A DNA stretch of 64,000 nucleotides, from the NCBI GenBank assembly GCA_024234815.1, contig JACKNO010000002.1:124001-188000 (forward strand), written 5' to 3'. Numbering within the stretch: position 1 is the first letter of the stretch; every line of letters begins with the position of its first letter. The position numbers and the translations under genes were made by a program. Positions 51,154 to 60,017 of the stretch are shown one piece after another. Under the pieces are notes generated by a model. The model did not search any database and was not told the DNA's origin. It worked only from the letters and a program-made list of their open reading frames with translations. Source of the DNA: Pseudomonadales bacterium (GTDB taxonomy: Bacteria; Pseudomonadota; Gammaproteobacteria; Pseudomonadales; Halieaceae).

Positions 51154-51942
51154 CTAGCGTCCCTGCCAGCGGGGAGCGCGTTTTTCCATGAACGCGGAGA
51201 TACCCTCCGCGGCATCGGCACTGGTTACACAAATGTGCTGCAAACGGGCCTCATTGGAAATGGTGTCAGCGACGCTGTCTTCAATAGCGCCATTGAGGGC
51301 CTGCTTGGCATAGCGCAGCGCCAACGGCGATTTGGTGGCGATTTCCTCGGCCCACTCCAGGGTGTGCTGCAACAGGGTATCCGCCGGCACCACGCGATTG
51401 CAAAGACCCCAGTCGAGGCATTTCTGCGCGTGAATTTTTTCGCCGGAAACAATCACTTCATAGGCGCGGTGGCGACCCAGGGTACGCACCAGATGCCAGG
51501 TGGCGCCGCCGTCGGGCACCAGTCCGATCGCGGCGAACGCCTGGTAGAGATAGGCATCGTCCGCCATCACGCTGAGGTCACAGTTCATGGCAAAAGCGCT
51601 GCCGATACCGGCCGCCGCGCCATTGACGGCACTGATCCAGGGTTTGGGCGCCGAGTTCATCTCCAGCAGAATAGGCTTGTACTCGCCATTGATCTGGTCC
51701 TCCACCCTGAAATCCTCGGGGTTGGCGCTGGATTCAGCCAGGTCGGCGCCAGCGCAAAACGCGCGCCCGGACCCGGTCAGTATCGCGACCCTGACCTCGG
51801 GGTCATCATTCACCTCGCGCACCGCTCGGCGCAAGTCCTGGCGCAGCTGTGCGTTGAATGCATTGAGACTGTCGGGGCGGTTAAGGGTGACGACGGCGGC
51901 CCTGCCCTTGCGCTCGACCTTGACTGCAGTGTATTTGCTCAT
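51154..51942 (-). CDS. Enoyl-CoA hydratase/isomerase family protein
   Basis: A 262-residue crotonase-fold protein. The CoA-binding oxyanion hole is in GRAFCAGADLAESS (about 57-70) and AVNGAAAGIGSAFAMNCDL (about 98-116). The second catalytic glutamate position is in AIGLVPDGGATW (about 132-143), where Asp stands in the usual Glu place. Members hydrate enoyl-CoA or isomerise. The ATG at 51942 (GGAG nine bases upstream) is preferred over 51966. It follows the CaiB-type gene by 16 bases. Confidence 0.9.
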   Translation of the reverse strand: MSKYTAVKVERKGRAAVVTLNRPDSLNAFNAQLRQDLRRAVREVNDDPEVRVAILTGSGRAFCAGADLAESSANPEDFRVEDQINGEYKPILLEMNSAPKPWISAVNGAAAGIGSAFAMNCDLSVMADDAYLYQAFAAIGLVPDGGATWHLVRTLGRHRAYEVIVSGEKIHAQKCLDWGLCNRVVPADTLLQHTLEWAEEIATKSPLALRYAKQALNGAIEDSVADTISNEARLQHICVTSADAAEGISAFMEKRAPRWQGR

Positions 51943-51958
51943 ATGGCTGTCTCCGCGG

Positions 51959-53092
51959 TCACGCAATCGCGCCGCTGTGTTTTAATTCCACAATCTCGCG
52001 TTCGCCGAAACCCATGGCCGCCAGTACCGCGTCAGTGTCCTGCCCATTCTCCGGACCTGCATGCCTGACTTCTGACGGGGTGCGACTGAAGCGTGGCGCA
52101 GGGGCCGGCTGGGTCAATCCGTCCACTTCGATATAGGTCTGCCGGGCGATATTGGCAGGGTGTGCGGGGGCATCCACGAAGGACAGTACCGGCGCAAAAC
52201 AGACATCGGTTCCCTCCATGATCTGGCACCACTGGGCCTGGGTCCTGGTGGCAAAGACCCGCGCCAGCTTTTCTTTCATCTGCGGCCATTTTGCCGCATT
52301 GTTCTGATCGCCGAAGTCCTCCTCGGACAGACCCGCATGCTGTTTCAGCAGCGCATAAAACTGCGGCTCTATCGAGCCGATGGACACGTATTGGCCGTCC
52401 GCACACTCATAGGTGTCGTAGTAGTGGGCACCGCCGTCCAGCATATTGGATTCGCGCTGGCTGGCGTCCCACATCCCCATGGCGTGAAAACCGTGAAACA
52501 TCCACATCAACTGCGCGGCGCCGTCCACCATCGCGACATCAATGACCTGGCCCTTGCCGGAATTGGTTGTTTCCAATAGCGCTGCCAGCACACCGCTGAG
52601 CAGCAACATGCCGCCACCACCCATGTCGCCCACCAGGTTGAGAGGCGGCACGGGTTTTTCGCCCTTGCGCCCCATCGCATAAAGCGCACCGGTGATGGAA
52701 ATGTAGTTGATGTCGTGACCGGCAGCCTGGGCCAGCGGACCCTCCTGGCCCCAGCCCGTCATCCGGGCAAAGATCAGTTTCGGGTTGCGCTCGAGGCAGA
52801 CCTCGGGGCCGATACCGAGTTTCTCGCAAACACCCGGACGGTAGGGGTCAATAAGTACGTCGGCGTTCTCCAGCATACGCAGCAGGGTTTCAATGCCCGC
52901 CGGCGCCTTGAGATCGAGCACCACGGATTTCTTGCCCCTGGCGCTCACGTCCTTCATACCCGCCATGCCGCCACCCGACGCGCGGTCGATACGAATGACC
53001 TCCGCCCCCATATCGGCCAGCATCATGCCGCCCATGGGAGCGGGCCCGATACCCGCCAATTCGATAACGGTATAACCGTTCAATGGACCCAT
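51959..53092 (-). CDS. CaiB/BaiF CoA-transferase family, alpha-methylacyl-CoA racemase-like
   Basis: A 377-residue type III CoA-transferase-fold protein. The sequence matches alpha-methylacyl-CoA racemases: MGPLNGYTVIELAGIGPAP, DRASGGGM, DVSARGKKSVVLDLK, the catalytic His in GHDINYISITGAL (near 124) and the catalytic Asp in VGDMGGGGMLL (near 153). Racemases are about 360-380 residues. It would epimerise 2-methyl-branched or steroid side-chain acyl-CoAs so that beta-oxidation can go on. SDR and hydratase neighbours support this. A true CoA-transferase role cannot be excluded. Confidence 0.9.
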   Translation of the reverse strand: MGPLNGYTVIELAGIGPAPMGGMMLADMGAEVIRIDRASGGGMAGMKDVSARGKKSVVLDLKAPAGIETLLRMLENADVLIDPYRPGVCEKLGIGPEVCLERNPKLIFARMTGWGQEGPLAQAAGHDINYISITGALYAMGRKGEKPVPPLNLVGDMGGGGMLLLSGVLAALLETTNSGKGQVIDVAMVDGAAQLMWMFHGFHAMGMWDASQRESNMLDGGAHYYDTYECADGQYVSIGSIEPQFYALLKQHAGLSEEDFGDQNNAAKWPQMKEKLARVFATRTQAQWCQIMEGTDVCFAPVLSFVDAPAHPANIARQTYIEVDGLTQPAPAPRFSRTPSEVRHAGPENGQDTDAVLAAMGFGEREIVELKHSGAIA

Positions 53093-53104
53093 GACCGTCT
53101 CCCT

Positions 53105-53878
53105 CTAGCGCGGCTGCATGCGAATGGCGCCGTCCAGGCGGATGCTCTCGCCGTTCAGGTAATCATTTTCTGCGATGAACACTGACAGGTGGGCGATCTC
53201 TTTGGGCTGGCCAAGGCGCGGCGGATAGCAGACGCTGGCCTCGAGTGACTTGTAAGCCGGCTCCGGCAGCGACTCGAACAGGGGGGTGTGGATCAGGCCC
53301 GGGACAATCGTATTGACCCGGATTCCGTAGCTGGCAAGGTCGCGAGCCATCGGCAAGGTCATGCCGATAACCCCCCCTTTGCTGGCGGAGTAGGCCACCT
53401 GCCCCACCTGGCCCTCGTAGGCCGCCACTGAAGCGGTATTGATGATCACGCCGCGGCCACCGTCTTCATTGAACGGCTGGTTTTTGGCCATCTGCTCGGC
53501 GGCGTAGCGAGACACGTTAAAGGTGCCCACCAGGTTGATGTTGATAACAAGCATGTACTGGTCGAGCGGGAAAACCCCTTTTTTGCCATAGGTTTTGCAG
53601 GCATTGCCGATGCCGGCAAAGTTGTTGCAGATATGCAGGGCGCCATACTTTGCCACAACGCCCTCCACCGCGGTCTTCACCGATTCCTCATCGGCGACAT
53701 TGACGCTCCAGAATGACACATTATCCGCGCCCAGCTGTGCGATCACCTCGTTGGCATTCGCCTCGTTGAGGTCGAATATCGCAACTTTGGCGCCCTTGGC
53801 CACATACGCTTCCACCGTGCCGCGGCCAAGGCCGGAAGCACCGCCGGTGACAATCGCTACTTTTCCTGCAAGATCCAT
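53105..53878 (-). CDS. SDR, 3-hydroxyacyl-CoA dehydrogenase type (HSD10-like)
   Basis: A 257-residue SDR of the HSD10-like kind, with NAD loop TGGASGLGRGTV (about 12-23), NNFAGIGNACKTYG near 86-99 and a serine in NTASVAAYEGQVGQVAYSASKGGVIGM carrying the YSASK motif. Such enzymes oxidise 3-hydroxyacyl-CoA or hydroxysteroids. The ATG at 53878 fits the family; a longer frame to 54052 has no support. First gene of the acyl-CoA operon; CaiB-type gene follows 12 bases later. Confidence 0.9.
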   Translation of the reverse strand: MDLAGKVAIVTGGASGLGRGTVEAYVAKGAKVAIFDLNEANANEVIAQLGADNVSFWSVNVADEESVKTAVEGVVAKYGALHICNNFAGIGNACKTYGKKGVFPLDQYMLVININLVGTFNVSRYAAEQMAKNQPFNEDGGRGVIINTASVAAYEGQVGQVAYSASKGGVIGMTLPMARDLASYGIRVNTIVPGLIHTPLFESLPEPAYKSLEASVCYPPRLGQPKEIAHLSVFIAENDYLNGESIRLDGAIRMQPR

Positions 53879-54190
53879 ACTATATCTCCTGGGTTTACGT
53901 GGTAAAAAACTGCCGGCAGTCGGTGCGAGTGGCTCAGCTTGACGGCGATTTCGCCTCACGCCGGGCCCGCAGATGTGGCACAATCCCGCAGTCTGCAAGC
54001 TTGCTACGGGTATCCGTGCGCCATCCTGTTTTGCCAACTGGTGATACTGCAAGGCAACACCCGTGCCGCCCTCACCGGCTATATCGGCCGGCTAGTATGG
54101 GTGGAGCGCAGTGGGGTAACAATGACCTGCCCCTACAGGAAAATTGACTAAAAATGACAGCCGGGGCAGATCACCGGCGTGGGGAGATGA
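53879..54190. other. 312-base gap between divergent genes, no gene seen
   Basis: This is the upstream region of both the HSD10-like operon (minus) and the diguanylate cyclase (plus), so promoters are expected here. Short open frames occur (for example a ten-codon ATG frame at 54121) but none has coding character. No convincing promoter hexamers, operator palindrome, terminator or RNA gene was recognised. The only clear signal is the purine-rich GGGGAG just before the cyclase start. Confidence 0.5.
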
Positions 54191-55363
54191 ATGCAGCAGA
54201 TTTTTCCGGACAACTGGTCGCTCATACTTTTTGGTCTGATTTTTTCCATTACCTGCGCACAGATGCTGGTGGTCTACGTATTGGCGGATTCGAGCAAGCC
54301 TCCCGCCGGCCTGGGCCTTTACACCGTCTACTTCATGGCCTCGCTGCTGGGCTGGATTGCGTTAACGCTGCAGCAGAACTCCGACCTGCAGTTGGCGGTG
54401 AACGTGCCTTCGGTCATGATTATCCTGAACAGTTACATCCTGTTCATGGCTGCCGGACAGCGAGCGGCCGTGGTGCATGGGCGCATCGTTCTGGGGGCGG
54501 CATGCCTGGGTGCCTGCCTCTGCGTGTTTTTCCTGCCTCCGTCACGTATGTTTGTAGTCCAGACCGCCTCCGCTTTCCTGTTCTTCCTGGCAACCGGGCT
54601 GATCTGCGCCTGGCGCGGCTGGCGCTACGGCAATATCGGCGACGCAATCATCGCCTGCGCGGGCCTGATAATGGCTGTGGGAATGCCAATCGCCATTTAC
54701 TTTTTCACTGCGAAGGATCTCAAGGCCGATGGCGAAGTCATCGCCCTGGGTGTGCACAGCGCCGCCTACGCTCTCGTCGCCATCGGCTTCCTCGCCAGCG
54801 TGCTGATCGAGTACCAGCACCACCTGTCCGCCCTTGCGACCCAGGACTCGCTGACGCGCCTGCACAACAGGCGCGGTCTGGAGGACGCACTGCAACTGAC
54901 CCTGTCACAAGCTGCCAGGCACGGCCTGGTTACCTCGGCCATCATGGTGGACCTGGACCATTTCAAGCAGATCAACGACAGTTTCGGCGACGAGGTGGGT
55001 GATCATGTGCTGCGCCAGGTGGCTGAACTGATCAACCACCAGAGTCGCGGCAGCGACATCGTATCCCGTATCGGGGGCGAGGAATTCCTGGTGATACTGC
55101 CGGACACCCCGCTCGATGCGGCCTGCGCGGTCGCCGAGCGTATCCGCGAGAACATCGGCCTACAGCCGCTGCAGGTGGATTCGCAGCGCATAGACCTGAC
55201 GGTCAGCCTGGGAGTTGCCTGTGCGGTCGGGAATGTGGATCTCGACCAGCTGTCCAATGAGGCGGCGCGGGCGATGTATCTCGCCAAGCGTGGCGGGCGC
55301 AACCGGGTTGCATCTGTCGAGCACAGGCCCGTGCATCTCAGCACGGAGAACAGGCAGGTATAG
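54191..55363 (+). CDS. Membrane diguanylate cyclase (GGDEF)
   Basis: A 390-residue protein with about six N-terminal membrane helices (first 205 residues) and a C-terminal GGDEF domain. The signature is intact as GGEEF (near 300) within SRIGGEEFLVILPD. The I-site RGSD lies five residues before it, so feedback inhibition by c-di-GMP is expected. QDSLTRLHNRRGLEDAL (near 217) opens the domain. It makes c-di-GMP from GTP. Seven bases separate it from a downstream AraC gene, suggesting a regulator-cyclase pair. Confidence 0.93.
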   Translation: MQQIFPDNWSLILFGLIFSITCAQMLVVYVLADSSKPPAGLGLYTVYFMASLLGWIALTLQQNSDLQLAVNVPSVMIILNSYILFMAAGQRAAVVHGRIVLGAACLGACLCVFFLPPSRMFVVQTASAFLFFLATGLICAWRGWRYGNIGDAIIACAGLIMAVGMPIAIYFFTAKDLKADGEVIALGVHSAAYALVAIGFLASVLIEYQHHLSALATQDSLTRLHNRRGLEDALQLTLSQAARHGLVTSAIMVDLDHFKQINDSFGDEVGDHVLRQVAELINHQSRGSDIVSRIGGEEFLVILPDTPLDAACAVAERIRENIGLQPLQVDSQRIDLTVSLGVACAVGNVDLDQLSNEAARAMYLAKRGGRNRVASVEHRPVHLSTENRQV

Positions 55364-55370
55364 CGCCGCC

Positions 55371-56375
55371 ATGCGTAACCTTTCCATCTCGGTGCACTTT
55401 GCCCGCGCAGTCCTCAGGCAGACCGTCAATCGCGGTCTGGACCCGGTCTCACTGCTGCGCAGGAACCGCATCTCGCCGCGCCTATTGCTCGAAGACGATG
55501 CGCGTATATCGGTTGAGCGCTTCGCTGACCTGCAGGTCAGCACCATGCTGGCGCTGGAGGATGAATTCCTGGGCTACGCCTCGTCCCGCATGCCCATAGG
55601 CAGTTGGTCCATGATGTGCCACGCGGTGGTGGGCAGCGCGACGCTGGGACAGGCGCTCAGCCGCTATTGCCGTTTTTACCAGCTGTTCGATTTCGGCCTG
55701 CACCCGGTGATGGAGACTGACGGGAGCGTCACACGCCTGTTATTGCACGAGGCGGATGATTCCCCGGGCTGTTCCGGGCCCTATTTCAGTGAATTGTTCC
55801 TGTGCAACTCGCACCGGTTCTGCAACTGGCTGGTGCGCGAACAACTGCCTTTGCACTCGGTGGACCTGAAATACGAACCCGCCGCACGGGTCCAGGAATA
55901 TCGCCAGGTATTCATGGAAAATCCGGTTTCCTTTGGCCAGCCGGAGGCAGGACTCAGCCTTGCATCGGCCCTGCTGGAGCGTCCGCTGCAGCAGAACGAG
56001 GCTTCACTGCGCCACTTCCTGCGCCACCCGGTGCTGTTCATGCTCACCCAGCATTTCGCCAATGACAGCTGGACCGCGAAGGTACGGGATGTACTGCGAC
56101 AAAACATGGGCACCTTGCCTGAATTCAGCGAGGTGGCGCAAAGCTTACAGGTGCATCCCCAGACCCTGCGGCGTCGCCTGACCGCCGAGGGAGGCAGCTT
56201 CAAGGAGATAAAAAACCGCCTGCGCCGGGATACCGCGCTGCACTTTCTCGGCAAACAGGGGCTCAGCATCGAGGAAATCGCACATCGCGCGGGCTTTTCC
56301 GAATCCAGCGCATTTATCCGCGCCTTCAAAAGCTGGACCGGTGTGACGCCCTACTCCTACCGCAAGGGCCTGTAG
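55371..56375 (+). CDS. AraC-family transcriptional regulator
   Basis: A 334-residue regulator with the same layout as the one at 30996: an N-terminal ligand or effector domain (about 1-220, LLRRNRISPRLLLED start) and a C-terminal AraC double helix-turn-helix. The latter contains SLQVHPQTLRRRLTAEGGSF and IEEIAHRAGFSESSAFIRAFKSWTG. The ATG at 55371 is seven bases after the cyclase stop. In-frame codons further upstream belong to the cyclase gene overlap and are not used. Targets unknown. Confidence 0.9.
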   Translation: MRNLSISVHFARAVLRQTVNRGLDPVSLLRRNRISPRLLLEDDARISVERFADLQVSTMLALEDEFLGYASSRMPIGSWSMMCHAVVGSATLGQALSRYCRFYQLFDFGLHPVMETDGSVTRLLLHEADDSPGCSGPYFSELFLCNSHRFCNWLVREQLPLHSVDLKYEPAARVQEYRQVFMENPVSFGQPEAGLSLASALLERPLQQNEASLRHFLRHPVLFMLTQHFANDSWTAKVRDVLRQNMGTLPEFSEVAQSLQVHPQTLRRRLTAEGGSFKEIKNRLRRDTALHFLGKQGLSIEEIAHRAGFSESSAFIRAFKSWTGVTPYSYRKGL

Positions 56376-56548
56376 GGCGGCTCAGCCAGACTCCCGCTGC
56401 TGTGGGGCCGTGAAATCCAACAACCCTGCAACACCGCGCACCGCAGGTGCGGGGCTATTCCCCGCGACATGAAAAAAACCGGGACCACCCCGACATTCAC
56501 CGCTATTTTAGCTATAGTCGTAATCGAAAAGTTTCTGGGAACCCACCT

Positions 56549-59359
56549 GTGAAAAAAGCTATACGGATACTGGCCATAATCTACATCAGCTACCTGTTAC
56601 TGGTACTGCTGGTCATCACACCGGCGCTGAATCTGCTGCCAGCCTGGCTGATCAAAAAACACCTGGGCAGGGAGTTTCACAGTGAAATGATCTGGTTCAA
56701 TCCCTTCACGGTCAGCCTGGAGGTGCGCAAGACCGAGCTGCCGGAACTCGACGGTACGCCCTTTCTCAGCCTCGATCGCGCCACGGTCGATCTCTCGATG
56801 TCCAGCCTCTGGAGCGGCGCACTGGTGTTCGACGAACTGAGAGTCGATGAACTGTATGCGCATGTGGAGGAAAAGTCCGATGGCAACTTCAATTTTTCCG
56901 ACATGTTGCCGCCCCCCGAACCCGCGGCGCCCGTGGAAGAAGCAGGCGAGATAGTCGCGGTTACCATTGACCACCTTGCTCTCAATTCGCGTGAGATCGT
57001 TTACACGCGCCCGGTCGGCGGCAAGCCCACCAGTACCAGCCTGTCCGGAATAGCCATAGTCATCGACGGGCTGTCGACCGTGCTCGAGGAGGGCAGGCCC
57101 TACACCCTGGACGCCTCAGGCGAGAGGGGGGGATTGCTGCACTGGGAGGGCACGGTCTCGATACCCCGGTCACTCAGCGAGGGAAGCCTGACGCTGACCA
57201 GGATCCAGCTCAGCCCCCTGTGGCGGTTTATCGAACCCTGGGTCGAACTGGAACTCACCGATGGCACGTTCAGCCTGGCGGGGCAGTACAAGATAGACTG
57301 GAGTTCTGGCTTCGACTACTGGATCAACCAGGGCGAGGCTAGCCTGGAGGGGATCGCGATTCGACCGAAAACCCCCGCTGAACTTCCCGACACGGATCTG
57401 GCCCTGGGCAGCCTGAAACTGGCGGGAATCGAGTTGGATGGTCCTGCGCAGCGTGTGGCCGTAGACTCGCTCGCGATCAGGGAAATAGCGGTCAGGGGCT
57501 GGAGCGAAGGCGAGGATGTCAGCCTGGCCAGGCTGTTCGAAATGAATTTCCCCGCGGCCGCGGAGCAGTTGGCGGAGGAGGAAGCGGAGACCGCGACCAA
57601 GGACTGGAACGCCAGTCTCGGCAGCTTGAAACTTACCGATAGCAGCGTCCACTGGCGTTCGGAATTCACCGATCCGGCCGAGCTGGAGATAACACCCCTG
57701 GAACTGTCCGCGAACGCGCTGAAATGGCCGCTTGAGGGCGATACCGCGCTAACTGCCACACTGACGGTCAACGGCCAGACCTCCGCTTCCGTGGAGGGCG
57801 ACCTGGACCTGGCGCAGGGTGTCGGCAAACTCACCTACCAGTTACAGGCGCTGCCGTTGCCCTGGTTTAACCCCAACCTGCCTGCCGCCCTGAAGGCCCG
57901 GATTACCGAAGGCCAGTTGCAGGTGGCCGGGGAGATTACACTGGACCAGTTCATGCCTGGCACGATAGCGATGGACGGTGCGATCAACGGTTTCGCAGGC
58001 AAAATCACCGATGCCGAGCAATCGATTACCTCCTGGGAAACCGTGCGTTGGGAAAAACTGCTGATCGATATGGACAAACACCGGGTAGGCCTGGCCAAGC
58101 TCTCCATCGATAATTACAACGGGCGCATTCACATCCACAAGGACGGTTCGATCAACGCCCAGAAAGTCTGGCAGCAGGAAGTGGGCGAGCAGGCAGAGGA
58201 GGTCAAAGACAGCCTCGCCGAGGGAGCGCCATGGGTGGTAGATGCCCCCCTGATACGCATCAGCGACAGCGAAATCGACTTTATGGATGAATCGCTGCCC
58301 ATCCCGTTTCGCACTGTTATCAGCGATATCGATGGAAACATAGTCGATATCAGTACCACGCCGGGCACCAAGACCAAGGTTGACATCAAGGGTTCGGTGG
58401 ATGGTTACGCCCCGGTTGCGCTGGTCGGCAGCGCCGAGCCCCTGCGATCGCCGCCCGCGATTGACCTGGATCTGAGCTTCGCCGGCGTGGACATGGCATT
58501 GCTGTCGCCCTACTCCGGCACCTATGCCGGCTATGCCATTGAACGTGGCGTACTGAATCTCGACCTGAACTACGCCATGGAAGACAACCGCCTCAAGGGC
58601 CGCAACAAGATCGTCATTGAGCAGATGAAACTCGGGGAAAAAATCAAGAGCGAGAAAGCCGTTGATGTACCCCTGGAACTCGCACTCGCGCTGCTGACGG
58701 ACAGCAATGGTGTAATCGATATGGACATCCCCGTCAGCGGCAATGTCGAAGATCCCGAATTCAACGTGGGCAGTGTCGTGATGGGTGCACTGGTCAACAT
58801 GATCACCAAGATCGTGACATCACCGTTCACCCTGCTTGCCAGCCTGGTGGATAGCGAGCAGGACCTGCAGCGAATCAACTTCAAGTCGGGTTCAGCCGAG
58901 CTTGGAACGGCTTCCCGGGAAAAACTCGACAAACTCGTAACCGCACTGAACCAGCGCCCGGAGCTGAACCTGGTTATTACCGGCCGCCTGCAACTGAAAG
59001 CTGACCGGGAGCGTCTGCAAAAGAACCTGCTACAGGAAGAATTACTGGCAGCCGGCCTGCCCCAGGACGAGTTGTCCAGCAAGGGCCCCGAGTGGGAAAA
59101 GCTTATAGTCGAACGCTACCAGGAGATGGTTCCCGGCGCGACCGGGCTAACCGTCAACGATCAGTACCTGAAGCTGGCGCAGAATATACCGCTGCCGGAT
59201 ACGGCACTGCTGGAATTGGCCACGGCCAGGGCGGTGGCCGTCAAAACCTACCTGGTCACCGATGCCGGCCTCAGTCCCGAGAGAGCGGCTATCGCCAAAC
59301 CCAAACTGGACGCCAAGGTCAATCTGTACAGCGGTGCAGAGCTGGAAATTGATACCTAG
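56549..59359 (+). CDS. DUF748 (AsmA-like) envelope protein
   Basis: A 936-residue protein, using the GTG at 56549, with one N-terminal membrane helix (KKAIRILAIIYISYLLLVLL). A long repetitive beta-rich region follows, with WFNPFTVSLEVRKTELPE near 40-57, a DUF748 mark, and the LDLNYAMEDNRLKGRNKIVIEQMKLGE-type segment near 670-700. The last 150 residues have an OmpA-like look (INFKSGSAELGTASREKL). Such AsmA-superfamily proteins span the periplasm and are tied to lipid transport and outer-membrane integrity. Exact role unknown. It converges with the SprT-like gene, overlapping by four bases. Confidence 0.85.
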   Translation: MKKAIRILAIIYISYLLLVLLVITPALNLLPAWLIKKHLGREFHSEMIWFNPFTVSLEVRKTELPELDGTPFLSLDRATVDLSMSSLWSGALVFDELRVDELYAHVEEKSDGNFNFSDMLPPPEPAAPVEEAGEIVAVTIDHLALNSREIVYTRPVGGKPTSTSLSGIAIVIDGLSTVLEEGRPYTLDASGERGGLLHWEGTVSIPRSLSEGSLTLTRIQLSPLWRFIEPWVELELTDGTFSLAGQYKIDWSSGFDYWINQGEASLEGIAIRPKTPAELPDTDLALGSLKLAGIELDGPAQRVAVDSLAIREIAVRGWSEGEDVSLARLFEMNFPAAAEQLAEEEAETATKDWNASLGSLKLTDSSVHWRSEFTDPAELEITPLELSANALKWPLEGDTALTATLTVNGQTSASVEGDLDLAQGVGKLTYQLQALPLPWFNPNLPAALKARITEGQLQVAGEITLDQFMPGTIAMDGAINGFAGKITDAEQSITSWETVRWEKLLIDMDKHRVGLAKLSIDNYNGRIHIHKDGSINAQKVWQQEVGEQAEEVKDSLAEGAPWVVDAPLIRISDSEIDFMDESLPIPFRTVISDIDGNIVDISTTPGTKTKVDIKGSVDGYAPVALVGSAEPLRSPPAIDLDLSFAGVDMALLSPYSGTYAGYAIERGVLNLDLNYAMEDNRLKGRNKIVIEQMKLGEKIKSEKAVDVPLELALALLTDSNGVIDMDIPVSGNVEDPEFNVGSVVMGALVNMITKIVTSPFTLLASLVDSEQDLQRINFKSGSAELGTASREKLDKLVTALNQRPELNLVITGRLQLKADRERLQKNLLQEELLAAGLPQDELSSKGPEWEKLIVERYQEMVPGATGLTVNDQYLKLAQNIPLPDTALLELATARAVAVKTYLVTDAGLSPERAAIAKPKLDAKVNLYSGAELEIDT

Positions 59360-59922
59360 CCAACGTAGGCAAGATCGCTGCCGCAGAGACGGCAACGGTA
59401 ACTGCCAACACCGAGCTGTACCCGGTTGTGGCGAGTGGATGACACCTCGTGCAGCCTGCAGCCGCATCGGTACGGGTGAGTTCTCTGCTGCCGCTGGGGC
59501 ACACCCTCCAGGTCCAGATCAAAGGTCACGCCCTGGTCCGCCCCGAAATGTTCCATTACAGCGCGCCACTGACGACCGTGAGGCTTTATTCCCCGCGTAC
59601 CGTACAACTCGTATACGATAAAATGTGCCACCTCATGCGGCACCGTGTCGCGCAGGTTTTCTTCGAAATATTTGGCGAATATCCAGGGGTTGTAGCGAAT
59701 CCAGCCGCGCCGGCCCACCAGCTTGAACATTCCCGCGGTGCGCCCTGCCAGGTCGAACAGCACTGGCACAGGCGTGAACCGCCGCTTGTAAATATCCTGG
59801 GCCTGCTGCCGATAATGTTCAGTGGCGGCAGTGACTTCCCGCTGCTGCACTTTTCCAATTGGCTCTACCAAAACCGCCGCCCCTTCCTCGTATCCGCAGC
59901 CTGCCGACATCGACTTCGCCAC
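59356..59922 (-). CDS. sprT: SprT-like zinc metalloprotease family protein
   Basis: A 188-residue protein of the SprT family, with the zinc-binding metal site HEVAHFIVYE (HExxH-like HEVAH, about 95-99) and the downstream third ligand in GRQWRAVMEHFG. The C-terminal CRLHEV and YRCRLCG are cysteine pairs of the SprT zinc ribbon. YNPWIFAKY precedes the active site as in the family. Bacterial function is poorly known; eukaryotic Spartan relatives cut DNA-protein crosslinks. Confidence 0.9.
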   Translation of the reverse strand: MAKSMSAGCGYEEGAAVLVEPIGKVQQREVTAATEHYRQQAQDIYKRRFTPVPVLFDLAGRTAGMFKLVGRRGWIRYNPWIFAKYFEENLRDTVPHEVAHFIVYELYGTRGIKPHGRQWRAVMEHFGADQGVTFDLDLEGVPQRQQRTHPYRCGCRLHEVSSTRHNRVQLGVGSYRCRLCGSDLAYVG

Positions 59923-60017
59923 AGCATAACGGCCATCGGCGCCAGCCTCAAATATTTCCGCTTCGCGCCGAGTTCCTGTACATTTACCCGCTGTCGCAGC
60001 GGATCCGGATCCAATCT

